Shown piece after piece: positions 43,901 through 52,943 of a stretch of 64,000 nt of DNA. The translations under genes and the position numbers were made by a program. The first letter of the stretch is position 1, and every line of letters begins with the position of its first letter. Under the pieces are notes generated by a model, which made no database searches, was not told where the DNA came from, and was given only the letters and a program-made list of their open reading frames with translations. Where the stretch lies: the NCBI RefSeq assembly GCF_004116725.1, contig NZ_PDKG01000002.1:372001-436000 (forward strand), written 5' to 3'. This DNA comes from Arcobacter sp. CECT 8986. Its GTDB lineage: Bacteria > Campylobacterota > Campylobacteria > Campylobacterales > Arcobacteraceae.

Positions 43901-45760
43901 ATGCTCAATCAACACATAACACAATTTTTAAATTATTATTGTGATAATAAAAAACTCCCAAACCCACAATACGCAGTTTTATTAAAAGGAAAGTGGGGAA
44001 GTGGGAAAACATATTTTATTAATGAATATAAAAAACAGTTAGATAAAAGTCAACAAAAATATATTTATATAAGTTTATATGGAGTAACTTCATATGATGA
44101 AATTGAGATTAAGTTTTTAGAAACTATACATCCAAAACTTTACAATAAAAAGACTATTTTTGCAGGAAAGATTGCCAAACAATTATTAAAAGGCACATTA
44201 AAAATTGATTTAGATGATGATGGAAAAGTTGATGGAAATGCAAGTGTTCAAATACCAAATTTTAAGCCTGAAGATTTATTAAATACAAAAGACTATATTT
44301 TAATGTTTGATGATTTGGAAAGATGTTCAATAGATATTATTAGTTTACTAGGATATATCAACTTTTTTGTAGAGCATCAATCTTATAAAGTAATATTAAT
44401 TGCAAATGAAAAAGAACTTGAAAAAACAGTTAAATATAAAAATATAAAAGAAAAACTTATTGGAAAAACTTTTGAGTTTAAAACAAATCCTGATTTAGCT
44501 TATGATAGTTTTTTAAGTGAACTTAAAAACAAAAGAAGAGTAAAAGAAGATATTTTAGAAAAAGAAAAATCAAAAATATTAGAACTTTTTGAAAAATCAG
44601 AGTCTACTAATTTGAGAATTTTAAGACAAATATTATTAGATTTTGAACGTTTTTATGATGAGTTTTTGTTTGAATATTTAAATAAAGAAGAGATAATAAA
44701 AGATATTTTATATATTTTTATTATATTTTCTTTTGAATATAGACAAGGGAAAGAAGATGTCGCAAAATTACTTAATTTAGAATATGAATATTCTAAATAT
44801 ACATCATCTTTTCAAGAAATAACTTCTTTAAATAAATATAATTTTATAAATAATAATGACGCAATTCTTCCTATTTATATTTGGAAAGATATATTAGTTA
44901 ATTCAAATATTCAAAAAGAAAAAATATTAATTTCATTAAAAAACAATAAGTATTTTATTAATGAAAGTACTCCTTCTTGGAGTAGATTAGCTAATTACAA
45001 CTATTTAGATGATTCTAAGTTTAAAAATTTACTCAATATTGTATATAAAGAATTTGAAGAAAATAAATATAAAGATTATAGGCATTTTAAACTAGTGTCT
45101 TCTATGTTATTATATTTTCAAGAAAAAGAGTTATTATATGTTAAATTTGAAAAACTTTTTGATTTAATAAAAAAGAATTTTGAATTATTATTTAGAGAAA
45201 AGAGTTTAATTATAGAAAATGTATATGTATATTTTATAAAAAATAGAAATATTACGGATATGAGTTATGAAAATATTGCATATTTTGAAAGTAAAAATTT
45301 TAAAAAGTTAAAAAATTATATAAATGAAGTTTTGGAAGAAGAAAAGATTTTAAAGAAAAAAAGAGATTCTGAAAAAATCATTTTAGCAATAAAAGAAAAA
45401 AATACTCAAACACTTCTTGATTTATTAGAAGGTAAAAATGATATTAGATTTATTGATTACAAAGATAAACCAATATTAAATAATATAAATATTGATAATT
45501 TAGTTAATGTACTTATTAGCACAGATGGTTTAACTATGCATTATTTTGGTGGAATTTTGAAAGATAGATATTCTCAAGGAAAAGAAATATTATTTGAAGA
45601 AGAGAATTTTCTAAAAGAACTAATAAAAAAACTAGAAGATTATATACTTAAAAATAAAGGAAAATTAAGTTCATATAATTTAAAAGAGCAGATAATTGAA
45701 AATTTGAAAATTGCATTGAATAATATAAAAATATCAAGTGAAAAGAAAAATGAAAAATAA
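43901..45760 (+). CDS. KAP-family P-loop NTPase
   Basis: 619 residues. Walker A LLKGKWGSGKTYF (about 28-40) and Walker B YILMFDDLERCS (about 132-143) with SLLGYINFFVEHQSYKVILI match the KAP NTPase pattern; GKTFEFKTNP follows. The membrane segments found in many KAP proteins are absent, so it is cytosolic, and the C-terminal 350 residues are helical and unassigned. A -10 TATAAT lies at 43871-43876. KAP proteins are often phage-exclusion or signalling ATPases; the role here is not shown. Confidence 0.85.
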   Translation: MLNQHITQFLNYYCDNKKLPNPQYAVLLKGKWGSGKTYFINEYKKQLDKSQQKYIYISLYGVTSYDEIEIKFLETIHPKLYNKKTIFAGKIAKQLLKGTLKIDLDDDGKVDGNASVQIPNFKPEDLLNTKDYILMFDDLERCSIDIISLLGYINFFVEHQSYKVILIANEKELEKTVKYKNIKEKLIGKTFEFKTNPDLAYDSFLSELKNKRRVKEDILEKEKSKILELFEKSESTNLRILRQILLDFERFYDEFLFEYLNKEEIIKDILYIFIIFSFEYRQGKEDVAKLLNLEYEYSKYTSSFQEITSLNKYNFINNNDAILPIYIWKDILVNSNIQKEKILISLKNNKYFINESTPSWSRLANYNYLDDSKFKNLLNIVYKEFEENKYKDYRHFKLVSSMLLYFQEKELLYVKFEKLFDLIKKNFELLFREKSLIIENVYVYFIKNRNITDMSYENIAYFESKNFKKLKNYINEVLEEEKILKKKRDSEKIILAIKEKNTQTLLDLLEGKNDIRFIDYKDKPILNNINIDNLVNVLISTDGLTMHYFGGILKDRYSQGKEILFEEENFLKELIKKLEDYILKNKGKLSSYNLKEQIIENLKIALNNIKISSEKKNEK

Positions 45761-46229
45761 ATTACATTTTATGTGTGGAAAAATGGCATCAGGTAAATCA
45801 ACACTTTCAAAAAAATTAGCAAATGAACATAATGCAATTTTACTAAGTGAAGATGAACTTTTAAAGAAGTTATATCCAAATGAAATAAATACTATTCAAG
45901 ATTATGCTAAATATTCTACTTTATTAAAAGAAGCATTAACAGAACATATAATTGAGCTTTTAATAAAAGGAAATAATGTTGTATTAGATTTTCCTGCAAA
46001 TACTATTTCACAAAGAGAGTGGTTTAAAAAAATCTTTGAAAAAGCTGATATAGAACATACTTTATATTATGTAAGTAGAAGTGATGAAGTATGCAAAAAA
46101 CAACTAAAAGAAAGAAATAAAAATCTATCAAAAGATGAACCTTTGATAGATGAAGCAACTTTTGATGCAATTACTAAATATTTTCAAGAGCCAAAAGCAG
46201 ATGAAAATTTTAATATAAAAGTGTATTAA
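45750..46229 (+). CDS. Small AAA_33-type P-loop kinase (zeta-toxin-like fold)
   Basis: 159 residues from the ATG at 45750, overlapping the KAP stop by 11 bases (ATGAAAAATAA). Walker A GKMASGKST (residues 10-18), then LLSEDELLKKLYP and VVLDFPANTISQREW, YYVSRSDEVCKKQLKERN: the pattern of small predicted kinases related to zeta toxin, ATP-dependent and cytoplasmic. The substrate is unknown. The tight overlap suggests that it functions with the KAP protein. No antitoxin is seen. Confidence 0.8.
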   Translation: MKNKLHFMCGKMASGKSTLSKKLANEHNAILLSEDELLKKLYPNEINTIQDYAKYSTLLKEALTEHIIELLIKGNNVVLDFPANTISQREWFKKIFEKADIEHTLYYVSRSDEVCKKQLKERNKNLSKDEPLIDEATFDAITKYFQEPKADENFNIKVY

Positions 46230-46274
46230 TATTTATGCAAAACATATATTTTTTACGATATTTCAAAGTTTTAG

Positions 46275-46301
46275 AAAAAAGCCAAATAATTAGGCTTTTT
46301 T
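46275..46301. terminator. Bidirectional terminator
   Basis: AAAAAAGCC (46275-46283) pairs with GGCTTTTTT (46293-46301) across the loop AAATAATTA, between the convergent kinase and CMD genes. Confidence 0.78.
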
Positions 46302-46305
46302 CTTA

Positions 46306-46842
46306 TTATCCTTCATAATCTTCTATTTTAAAACTATTAAAAAGTATATCAGTTGCATACATTCTTGCACCGTGATTTAGTGCATCTAATATATCTTTGT
46401 CACTCCAGCTTTGTGCTTTTAGTTCATTTATTGTGTCTTCATCTACGTTGTGTGGATTTTTAACAGAATCAATCACAAATTTTAAAAGAGTATTTTCCTC
46501 TTTTTTTAGTTTTTTACTGTATGTCTCATTTTTTAAAGTGGCTATATCTTCACTAGTCCATTTTGCTTTATTCATAAGAAGTGCTGAATTAAAATCAATA
46601 CAAAAGCTACATCTTTCGTGGTTAGATACACATACTCTTATACTAGCAAGTAAAGTCATAGATAAAGTCTCATGGTTTGCGTAGTATTTGATAAATTCAA
46701 GTTGTTGTTTTAGTAACTCAGGACTTGAACTAAAAAGTTTGGCATTGTTTCCTACTTCACCTCTTAGTTTTATTATTTCTTCATATATTTCTTGTAACTC
46801 ACCTGTTGCTTCATCTTTTTCATATGTTTTAATTAGTGGCAT
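46306..46842 (-). CDS. Carboxymuconolactone decarboxylase-family (AhpD-like) protein
   Basis: 178 residues. The CMD core has SMTLLASIRVCVSNHERCSFCIDF with a CxxC (RCSFC) and a downstream helix, as in AhpD-like alkylhydroperoxidase or decarboxylase folds. Such proteins work as small thiol enzymes in the cytoplasm. It is divergent from a TetR gene, and two palindromes in the gap suggest that TetR represses it. A single gene with its own ribosome site (AAAGGGAG). Confidence 0.85.
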   Translation of the reverse strand: MPLIKTYEKDEATGELQEIYEEIIKLRGEVGNNAKLFSSSPELLKQQLEFIKYYANHETLSMTLLASIRVCVSNHERCSFCIDFNSALLMNKAKWTSEDIATLKNETYSKKLKKEENTLLKFVIDSVKNPHNVDEDTINELKAQSWSDKDILDALNHGARMYATDILFNSFKIEDYEG

Positions 46843-46860
46843 TGTAACTCCCTTTGTTTA

Positions 46861-46912
46861 TTTGACTAGTAGGTCAAGTAAAATGATACAATAACTTGAC
46901 CTGCTTGTCAAG
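46861..46912. promoter_or_regulatory. Two TetR-type operators
   Basis: TTTGACTAGTAGGTCAAG (46861-46878) and CTTGACCTGCTTGTCAAG (46895-46912) are 18-base inverted repeats with TTGAC/GTCAA arms, 34 bases apart, between the divergent CMD and TetR genes. Confidence 0.72.
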
Positions 46913-46934
46913 TACAAAATGATATAATATTTTC

Positions 46935-47507
46935 ATGGAAAGAAATACAAGAGATAATTTAATAAACTCAGCCTTTGAAGAGATATTTACAAATGGCTAT
47001 CAAGGTGCTTCTTTAACTACTATTTTAAAAAATGCAAAAGTACATAAAGGCTCTATGTATCACTTCTTTGCAAATAAAAAAGAGTTAGCACTTGTTTCAA
47101 TAAAAGAAAAAATCTATGAAAAGTTTGCTATAAGATACAATACAATTTTGCAATTAGATTCAAACTATTTAGAAGCTTTTGTTGCAAGCTTAAAAGATAT
47201 AACGCAAAGGGATTTTAACTTAGGTTGTCCTATTGCTAGCGTGATTCAAGAGATGTCAAATCTTGATGAGGATTTTAAAGCATTGATGCAACAAATATAT
47301 CAAAGTTTTAGAAAAAATATAAAAGATATTTTAGATAAAGCAATAGAAAAAAAAGAGATGAAAGAGTGCGATACATCAAAACTAGCACTTTATATTGTAT
47401 CTATATTGGAAGGTGCAATACTTTCAGCAAAAGCAAGTGGTGATGTACAAGATTATGTAGAAGTTATCGAAATGCTTTCTACTTTTATTTTATCATATCG
47501 TTTATAA
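46935..47507 (+). CDS. TetR/AcrR-family regulator
   Basis: 190 residues. N-terminal TetR helix-turn-helix: NLINSAFEEIFTNGYQGASL, then TTILKNAKVHKGSMYHFFAN and KKELALVSIKEK. The C-terminal ligand domain resembles the YxaF/LmrA-type (TetR_C_16-like) pattern, with NLGCPIASVIQEMS. It probably represses itself and the divergent CMD gene through the palindromes between them. Confidence 0.92.
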   Translation: MERNTRDNLINSAFEEIFTNGYQGASLTTILKNAKVHKGSMYHFFANKKELALVSIKEKIYEKFAIRYNTILQLDSNYLEAFVASLKDITQRDFNLGCPIASVIQEMSNLDEDFKALMQQIYQSFRKNIKDILDKAIEKKEMKECDTSKLALYIVSILEGAILSAKASGDVQDYVEVIEMLSTFILSYRL

Positions 47508-47528
47508 TACAAGAAAAAAGGAATTAAT

Positions 47529-47975
47529 TTGAAAGTAAAATATTTAGAAAAATTTTACGTTGCAGGTCTTACAGTAAGAACAAATAACAAAATAGAGTTA
47601 GATGAGCAAGAAGCAAAAATCCCAGATTTATGCCAAAGATATTTAGATGAAGATATTGAAAGAAAAACTTTCAATAAATCAAAAAGTATGGCAATGTATG
47701 GAGTTTATAATAAGTATGAAAATGATGTAAATTCAGATTATGATTATACTATTGGTGTTGAGGTTACTAAACCTAAAAATGCAATAACAATACCAAAAGA
47801 TAAATATTTGGTATTTTCAAAGCAAGGTGAAATTCCTGAAGTTGTTATGGATGCTTGGCATGATGTTTGGGACTATTTTGCTTCAAGTGAATGTAAATAT
47901 GAAAGAGCTTTTAATTTTGACTTTGAAAAGTATGAAAAAGAAGATGAAATAGAAATATATATTTCTATAAAATAA
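47529..47975 (+). CDS. GyrI-like/AraC effector-binding-domain protein
   Basis: 148 residues starting with TTG after ribosome site AAAAAGGAA. The segments FYVAGLTVRTNN, DYTIGVEVTKPKN, KYLVFSKQGEIPEVVMDAWHDVWDYF and YERAFNFDFEKYE give the SHS2-repeat GyrI-like or bacterial effector-binding fold, without a DNA-binding domain. It may bind a small ligand. It lies between tetR and a racemase on the same strand. Confidence 0.78.
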   Translation: MKVKYLEKFYVAGLTVRTNNKIELDEQEAKIPDLCQRYLDEDIERKTFNKSKSMAMYGVYNKYENDVNSDYDYTIGVEVTKPKNAITIPKDKYLVFSKQGEIPEVVMDAWHDVWDYFASSECKYERAFNFDFEKYEKEDEIEIYISIK

Positions 47976-47984
47976 AGGATAAAG

Positions 47985-48677
47985 ATGAAAACTATTGGAC
48001 TACTTGGTGGTATGAGTTGGGAAAGCACTGCTTTATATTATAAAAAAATAAACGAAGAGATAAAAGAGCAATTAGGTGGCTTACATAGTGCGAAAGTAGT
48101 CCTTTATAGTGTAGATTTTGAAGAGATAGAAAAACTTCAACATCAAGGAAAATGGGATGAAACAGCAAAGATATTATCAGATGCTGCTAAAAACTTACAA
48201 AATGCAAGCGCTGATTTTATAGTTATTTGTACAAATACAATGCATAAAGTAGCACCAATTATTCAAGAAAATATAAATATTCCTATCCTTCATATTGCAA
48301 ATGCAACTGGAAAAAAACTTCAAGAAGAAGGTATTAAAAAAGTAGGGCTATTAGGTACTGCTTTTACTATGAAACAAGAGTTTTATAAAGATACTATTTC
48401 AAATAATTTTGATATTGAAGTAATTGTTCCAAATGAAGAAGATATAAATATCATACATAAGATTATATATGAAGAGTTATGTCTTGGTATTATAAAAGAA
48501 GAGTCTAAAAAACAGTATTTAAAAATAATAAAAACACTTCATAATCAAGGTGCACAAGGTATTATATTAGGTTGTACTGAAATTGGTATGCTAATAAATC
48601 AAAATGACACAGATATCAAGCTTTTTGATACTACATATATTCATGCTATTGAGGCTGTAAATGAGGCTTTAAAATAG
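47985..48677 (+). CDS. Aspartate/glutamate racemase-family protein
   Basis: 230 residues. IGLLGGMSWESTALYYKKIN at the start, VICTNTMHKVAP with the first catalytic Cys, and LGCTEIGMLI with the second Cys (near residue 190) define the aspartate/glutamate racemase family. It racemises an acidic amino acid without cofactor. It follows the GyrI-like gene by nine bases. Confidence 0.92.
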   Translation: MKTIGLLGGMSWESTALYYKKINEEIKEQLGGLHSAKVVLYSVDFEEIEKLQHQGKWDETAKILSDAAKNLQNASADFIVICTNTMHKVAPIIQENINIPILHIANATGKKLQEEGIKKVGLLGTAFTMKQEFYKDTISNNFDIEVIVPNEEDINIIHKIIYEELCLGIIKEESKKQYLKIIKTLHNQGAQGIILGCTEIGMLINQNDTDIKLFDTTYIHAIEAVNEALK

Positions 48678-48678
48678 T

Positions 48679-49017
48679 TTAACTATTTAAAAGTCTCTGA
48701 TTACCAAGTAATATAGTACATATACCTATAAATATTATAAAAGCTCCAATAATATCATATTTTGTAAAGCTTTGCTTCTCTACAAAATATAGCCAAAATA
48801 AAGAAGAAATAATATAAATTCCACCATAAATAGCATAAGCTCTACCTGCAAAATCTAAGTTGACTTTAGTAAGTAAAAAAGCAAAACAAATAAGTGAAAT
48901 AGTTCCTATAAAAATCCAAAAAGATGATTTATTAAGTTTAAATACCATCCAAAAACTATAACATCCAAATATTTCAAAAAATGCAGCTAAAAAATATATA
49001 AAAAACTCTTTTATCAA
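48679..49017 (-). CDS. YnfA/UPF0060 small membrane protein
   Basis: 112 residues, four membrane helices, with the YnfA pattern: FFIYFLAAFFEIFGCYSFWM, VNLDFAGRAYAIYGGIYI and ISSLFWLYFVEKQSFTKYD, ending in IGAFIIFIGICTILLG. The family resembles small multidrug-resistance transporters. It is convergent with the racemase gene, with one base between them. Confidence 0.9.
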   Translation of the reverse strand: MIKEFFIYFLAAFFEIFGCYSFWMVFKLNKSSFWIFIGTISLICFAFLLTKVNLDFAGRAYAIYGGIYIISSLFWLYFVEKQSFTKYDIIGAFIIFIGICTILLGNQRLLNS

Positions 49018-49238
49018 GAATACTCCTAAATATATAATCTTAAAAATACCATAAATATTAAAAAAATTAGCTTTTAAAAGGAAATTAATAAATATTGATT
49101 TAGAATATAAGGGCTATTAAAAGCCTTTAAATACAAACATTTATACTATATAAATTCTACAAATAAATATTTTAATTAAATCCTTTTGATAGTTAAAAAA
49201 TCTATAAATTTTAAAGATATATACGGGAGAAAAATTTT

Positions 49239-50228
49239 ATGCACACAAATAAATTAGTTGTAGTAGGTGCAGGACATGTTGGTTCTTATGTTTTAGCAGA
49301 TGCCATGAAAGTAGGGTTATTTGCAAAGATTGGAGTGATTGATATTTTAGATAATGTTGCTTATGGTGAAGCAGTTGACCAAGCACAAGCAACAGCAATG
49401 ACATATATGAATAATATTGATGTTACAAGTGGTGGATATGAGCAATGTAGTGATGCTGATGTAATTATTGTTGCAGCTGGTCCTAGTGTAATTCCTGATA
49501 AAAATGATACAAATTCACAACCAGATAGAGCATCTTTGACAAAAATAAATTGTGAAGTAATTAGAGAAGTTATGACAGGTATTACAAAATATACAAAAGA
49601 TGCAATTATTATTCTTATTACAAATCCTTTAGATACTATGGTTTATATAGCTGAAAATGAGTTTGATTATCCAAAAGGTAGAGTTTTTGGAACTGGAACT
49701 ATGCTTGATTCTGCAAGATTAAGAAAAGTAATTGCAGATATGTATAATATAGACCCAAAATCAGTGACTGGATATATGATGGGTGAACATGGTAAAACTG
49801 CTTTTCCTGTATTAAGTAATCTTAATGTTGCTGGTGTTAAGTTTGAAGACTTAGAAAATTACTTTGATACAAAAGATGCAATTTCTCATCCTGAAAATAT
49901 TCAAAAAGAGATAATAAGTGCAGCATATAAAGTAATGAATGGAAAAGGTTGGACAAATGCAGGAGTTGCACAAGCTGCTGTTACTATGGCTCAAGCTGTA
50001 TTATTAGATGAGAGAAGTGTTTATCCTGCTTCTACTACATTAAGAGGTCAATATAATCACGATGGTGATGTTGCTTTAAGTATGCCTTGTATCATTGGAA
50101 GAGAAGGTATAATAAAACAAATACCAGTAAAATTAAATGAGTGGGAAACTAAGAAGTTAGAAGAGTCAATTGATTATATAAAACTTGCAATGAAAGATGC
50201 AAAAACTGGTCTAGAGTATTTAAAATAA
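49239..50228 (+). CDS. L-lactate/malate dehydrogenase family protein
   Basis: 329 residues. Rossmann loop VVGAGHVGSYVL at the N-terminus, ITNPLDTM, FGTGTMLDSARLRKVIAD and the catalytic MMGEHGKTAFP. The length and the TGTMLDSARLR segment favour L-lactate dehydrogenase. The substrate-selecting mobile loop (AAGPSVIPDKNDTNSQPDR) has neither the LDH Gln nor the MDH Arg in the usual context, so the substrate is open. Ribosome site GGGAGA. A short ORF of unknown function follows it by 23 bases. Confidence 0.82.
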   Translation: MHTNKLVVVGAGHVGSYVLADAMKVGLFAKIGVIDILDNVAYGEAVDQAQATAMTYMNNIDVTSGGYEQCSDADVIIVAAGPSVIPDKNDTNSQPDRASLTKINCEVIREVMTGITKYTKDAIIILITNPLDTMVYIAENEFDYPKGRVFGTGTMLDSARLRKVIADMYNIDPKSVTGYMMGEHGKTAFPVLSNLNVAGVKFEDLENYFDTKDAISHPENIQKEIISAAYKVMNGKGWTNAGVAQAAVTMAQAVLLDERSVYPASTTLRGQYNHDGDVALSMPCIIGREGIIKQIPVKLNEWETKKLEESIDYIKLAMKDAKTGLEYLK

Positions 50229-50251
50229 CTAAACATAATCAAGGTGATTTT

Positions 50252-50884
50252 ATGAATTTAGAAAGATTAAAAGATATTGAGAGTGAGTTTTTGGAAGTTT
50301 ATCCAAAAGCTTTCAAAGATGAAAAACTTCTTGTTATGGTAAAAAAGTTTAATCCAGAAAAATTAGAAGAAGTAGCAAAAGATTATTTTCAAAAAGAGAA
50401 TTTTTCTCAACCTCAATTAATTTGTGAAGGATTTATGAAAGTTATATCACGCTCACCTATGGTTTCTATTTTTGATAAAGCAAAATTAAGAGATGCACTT
50501 AAAACGATGGATATTTATCAAAAAGATATGTTAAGTATCGAACTATATGAGTTAATACATGGAAATAAAAAGCTAGGTTTTGAAGGTTTAGTTGAGTTTC
50601 TATCACAATACAATCTTGCAAAATGGACATTGGTTACTTTAGTTCCATATGCACTAAAAAGAAAAAGAGAGTATTTTGTAAAACCTACAACAACTAAGAT
50701 GATTATAAATTATTTAGAGTTAGAAGACTTAACTTATAATCCAAGACCTACATATGAGTTCTATAAAAGCTATTCAAAAGCTTTAAGCTCAATAAAAAAA
50801 GAGGTAAAAAAATCACTTCTATTTGATAATGCTGCTTTTACTGGCTTTTTAAAAATGGGAATAGAAATATGTGAAGAGAGATAG
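50252..50884 (+). CDS. Hypothetical protein downstream of the dehydrogenase
   Basis: 210 residues, helical, no signal peptide and no membrane segment, beginning NLERLKDIESEFLEVYPKAF. Visible but unassigned segments are MVSIFDKAKLRDALKTMD and KKLGFEGLVEFLSQYNLAKW. The ribosome site AAGGTG precedes the ATG. It is likely co-transcribed with the dehydrogenase. I do not recognise the family. Confidence 0.6.
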   Translation: MNLERLKDIESEFLEVYPKAFKDEKLLVMVKKFNPEKLEEVAKDYFQKENFSQPQLICEGFMKVISRSPMVSIFDKAKLRDALKTMDIYQKDMLSIELYELIHGNKKLGFEGLVEFLSQYNLAKWTLVTLVPYALKRKREYFVKPTTTKMIINYLELEDLTYNPRPTYEFYKSYSKALSSIKKEVKKSLLFDNAAFTGFLKMGIEICEER

Positions 50885-50895
50885 TTTATCTATCT
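50879..50895. terminator. Weak hairpin between convergent genes
   Basis: AGATAG (50879-50884), TTTAT, CTATCT (50890-50895), followed by TT, overlaps the stops of both convergent genes. Confidence 0.35.
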
Positions 50896-52260
50896 TTCTT
50901 GCTTTTTCCATAGAGTATAAAAAGAGTTTAAAGCTTCTTTTAAATCCTCCTCTTCAAATCCTCCAAATCCCATAGATAATACATCTGTATTTTCATCTAA
51001 AGACCTTAAATAAAGTTTGATATTCTTTTTTGAGGCTTTTTTTACTAACTGATTTAAATCAATATCAATTTTAGGCTTTATTAAAAAGTTTAGTCCACTT
51101 CCTTGTCTTAAAATATCTATTTCATCTATCATTTTTGAGTAAAAGAAATCTTTCATAATATCGTGTTTTCTTTTATTTATAGTCCTTACTTTTCTTAAGT
51201 GTCTATCCCAATAACCCTCTTTAATAAACAGTGCTAATGTCTTTTGTGTATCAATAGGAACACTTGAATAAAAATAATCAAACTCTTTTTTGTAAAGTTT
51301 CAAAATCTCTTTTGGTAAGACAAGATAAGCAACTCTAATAGAAGGAGAAAAAGATTTAGAAAATGTCCCAGTATAAATTACTTGTTGGTTATTGTTTATA
51401 CTTTGCATAGCAGGAACAGGTCTATTATTGTAACTAAGTTCACTGTCATAATCATCTTCTATAATATAGCAATTATTTGTTTTTGCCCAGTTGATTATCT
51501 CTACTCTTTTTGCAATAGGAGTTGTCACACCAAAATAGTATTGATGTGAAGGAGTAATATAAAGTAAATTTGAAGATGAATTATTTAAAGCTTTTATATC
51601 TATTCCATCTTTATTTACTTTTATCTCTTCTAGTTTAAAGTCATGTTGTAAAAAAACTTTTTTAGCAACTTTATAACTGGGTGTTTCAAAAGCAACTTTT
51701 GTAATAAAGTTTTTTAGTAATTGTGTTATTAGATGAAGAGAGTCAGAAAAACCACTTGTAATAACTATATTATTAGCACTACAATTTACTCTTCTTGATT
51801 GTATTAGATATTTAGCAATCTTTTCTCTTAAAAGAATATCACCTTGAATATCATGATATACTCCCATATTTAAATCACTTTTCAAGACTTTGTTATAAAG
51901 TCTAAGCCATATTTTTTTAGGAAATAAATCATTACTAAGACAGGCTGGGTAAAAATCATATTTTATACTATTTTCTTCTTTTTGATTTATAATCTCTTGG
52001 TTTTGATTATTTTGAATTGTTTCATATAAATCTTTTGAAACAAAATATCCACTTTGAGGAATACTTTGAATATATCCTTCTGCATATAGTTGATTGTATG
52101 CACTTTGAACAGTATTTTTACTTATCTTATACTCTAATGTCATCTTTCTAATAGAAGGAAGTTTTTCTCCTGCTTTTAGATTTGATTGTATATCTTTTTT
52201 TATTTGCTCATAAAGTTGCACATAAATAGGAGTTTTTGAATTAATATCAATATCATACAT
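50890..52260 (-). CDS. MocR/PdxR-type regulator (GntR helix-turn-helix plus aminotransferase)
   Basis: 456 residues. The GntR winged helix occupies about residues 8-75 (YVQLYEQIKKDIQSN, then LPSIRKMTLEYKISKNTVQS). After a linker comes a class I/II aminotransferase domain with TSGFSDSLHLI, EDDYDSELSYN and YTGTFSKSFSPSIRVAYLVL, whose Lys should bind pyridoxal phosphate. MocR proteins sense PLP or related compounds. Divergent from a PNPOx-like gene, which supports control of B6-related or flavin-linked genes. Confidence 0.92.
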   Translation of the reverse strand: MYDIDINSKTPIYVQLYEQIKKDIQSNLKAGEKLPSIRKMTLEYKISKNTVQSAYNQLYAEGYIQSIPQSGYFVSKDLYETIQNNQNQEIINQKEENSIKYDFYPACLSNDLFPKKIWLRLYNKVLKSDLNMGVYHDIQGDILLREKIAKYLIQSRRVNCSANNIVITSGFSDSLHLITQLLKNFITKVAFETPSYKVAKKVFLQHDFKLEEIKVNKDGIDIKALNNSSSNLLYITPSHQYYFGVTTPIAKRVEIINWAKTNNCYIIEDDYDSELSYNNRPVPAMQSINNNQQVIYTGTFSKSFSPSIRVAYLVLPKEILKLYKKEFDYFYSSVPIDTQKTLALFIKEGYWDRHLRKVRTINKRKHDIMKDFFYSKMIDEIDILRQGSGLNFLIKPKIDIDLNQLVKKASKKNIKLYLRSLDENTDVLSMGFGGFEEEDLKEALNSFYTLWKKQER

Positions 52261-52288
52261 AAACTGTCCTCATAAAATAAATATATTT

Positions 52289-52308
52289 TGTATCTTTAAA
52301 GAAGTACA
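52289..52308. promoter_or_regulatory. Candidate MocR operator
   Basis: TGTATCTTTAAAGAAGTACA holds a perfect ten-base palindrome TCTTTAAAGA with partly matching TGTA/TACA flanks, in the gap between the divergent mocR and PNPOx-like genes. Binding is inferred from position only. Confidence 0.35.
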
Positions 52309-52349
52309 ATTTATTGCTATACTACCATAAAAATTATAAAGGAGCTAAT

Positions 52350-52943
52350 TTGAAACAGAATGTACAAATAAAAAATAGAAAAATAATAGATGAAATTTTA
52401 CAAAGTGCAGAGTATGGAACATTGGCTTTATGTAAAGATAATATTCCATATAGTATTCCTATGAATTATACATATTTTGATAATAGTTTATACTTTCATG
52501 GTTCAAAAACTGGAAGAAAAATAGATATAATGAAAGAGAATTTATTTGCTTCTTTTAGTGTAGTTGAACCTTATTCTGTGATTCAATCATATTTTAGTAG
52601 TAATGATAATTTAGCTTGTCCTGCTACTCATTTTTTTAGGTCAGTTATTTGTGATGGGCAAATAGAGTTTGTAAATGATTATGATGAAAAAGTAAGTGCT
52701 TTAGAATCATTGATGCAAAAACTCCAACCAGAAGGTAAATATACTCCTTTAACTGATGAGGTATATAAAAAAAGAGTGGATGCTACAAATTTATTTAAAA
52801 TAAATATTAAAAATATAGAGGGAAAATTAAAACTAGGACAAAATTTACCCCAAAAAAGATATGAGATGATTTTAGATTTTCTTGAAAAAAGAGGGTATGA
52901 TTTGGATAAAAAAACAATTTTGCAAATGAAGGAGAATAGATGA
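52350..52943 (+). CDS. Pyridoxamine 5'-phosphate oxidase-family (NimA-like) flavoprotein
   Basis: 197 residues from a TTG at 52350 with ribosome site AAAGGAG; the open frame to 52314 lacks one. The split-barrel pattern GTLALCKDNIPYSIPMNYTY, LYFHGSKTGRKIDIM, and ASFSVVEPYSVIQ resembles NimA/PNPOx-type FMN-binding proteins. Substrate unknown. It is divergent from the MocR regulator and overlaps the following acetyltransferase by four bases. Confidence 0.82.
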   Translation: MKQNVQIKNRKIIDEILQSAEYGTLALCKDNIPYSIPMNYTYFDNSLYFHGSKTGRKIDIMKENLFASFSVVEPYSVIQSYFSSNDNLACPATHFFRSVICDGQIEFVNDYDEKVSALESLMQKLQPEGKYTPLTDEVYKKRVDATNLFKINIKNIEGKLKLGQNLPQKRYEMILDFLEKRGYDLDKKTILQMKENR

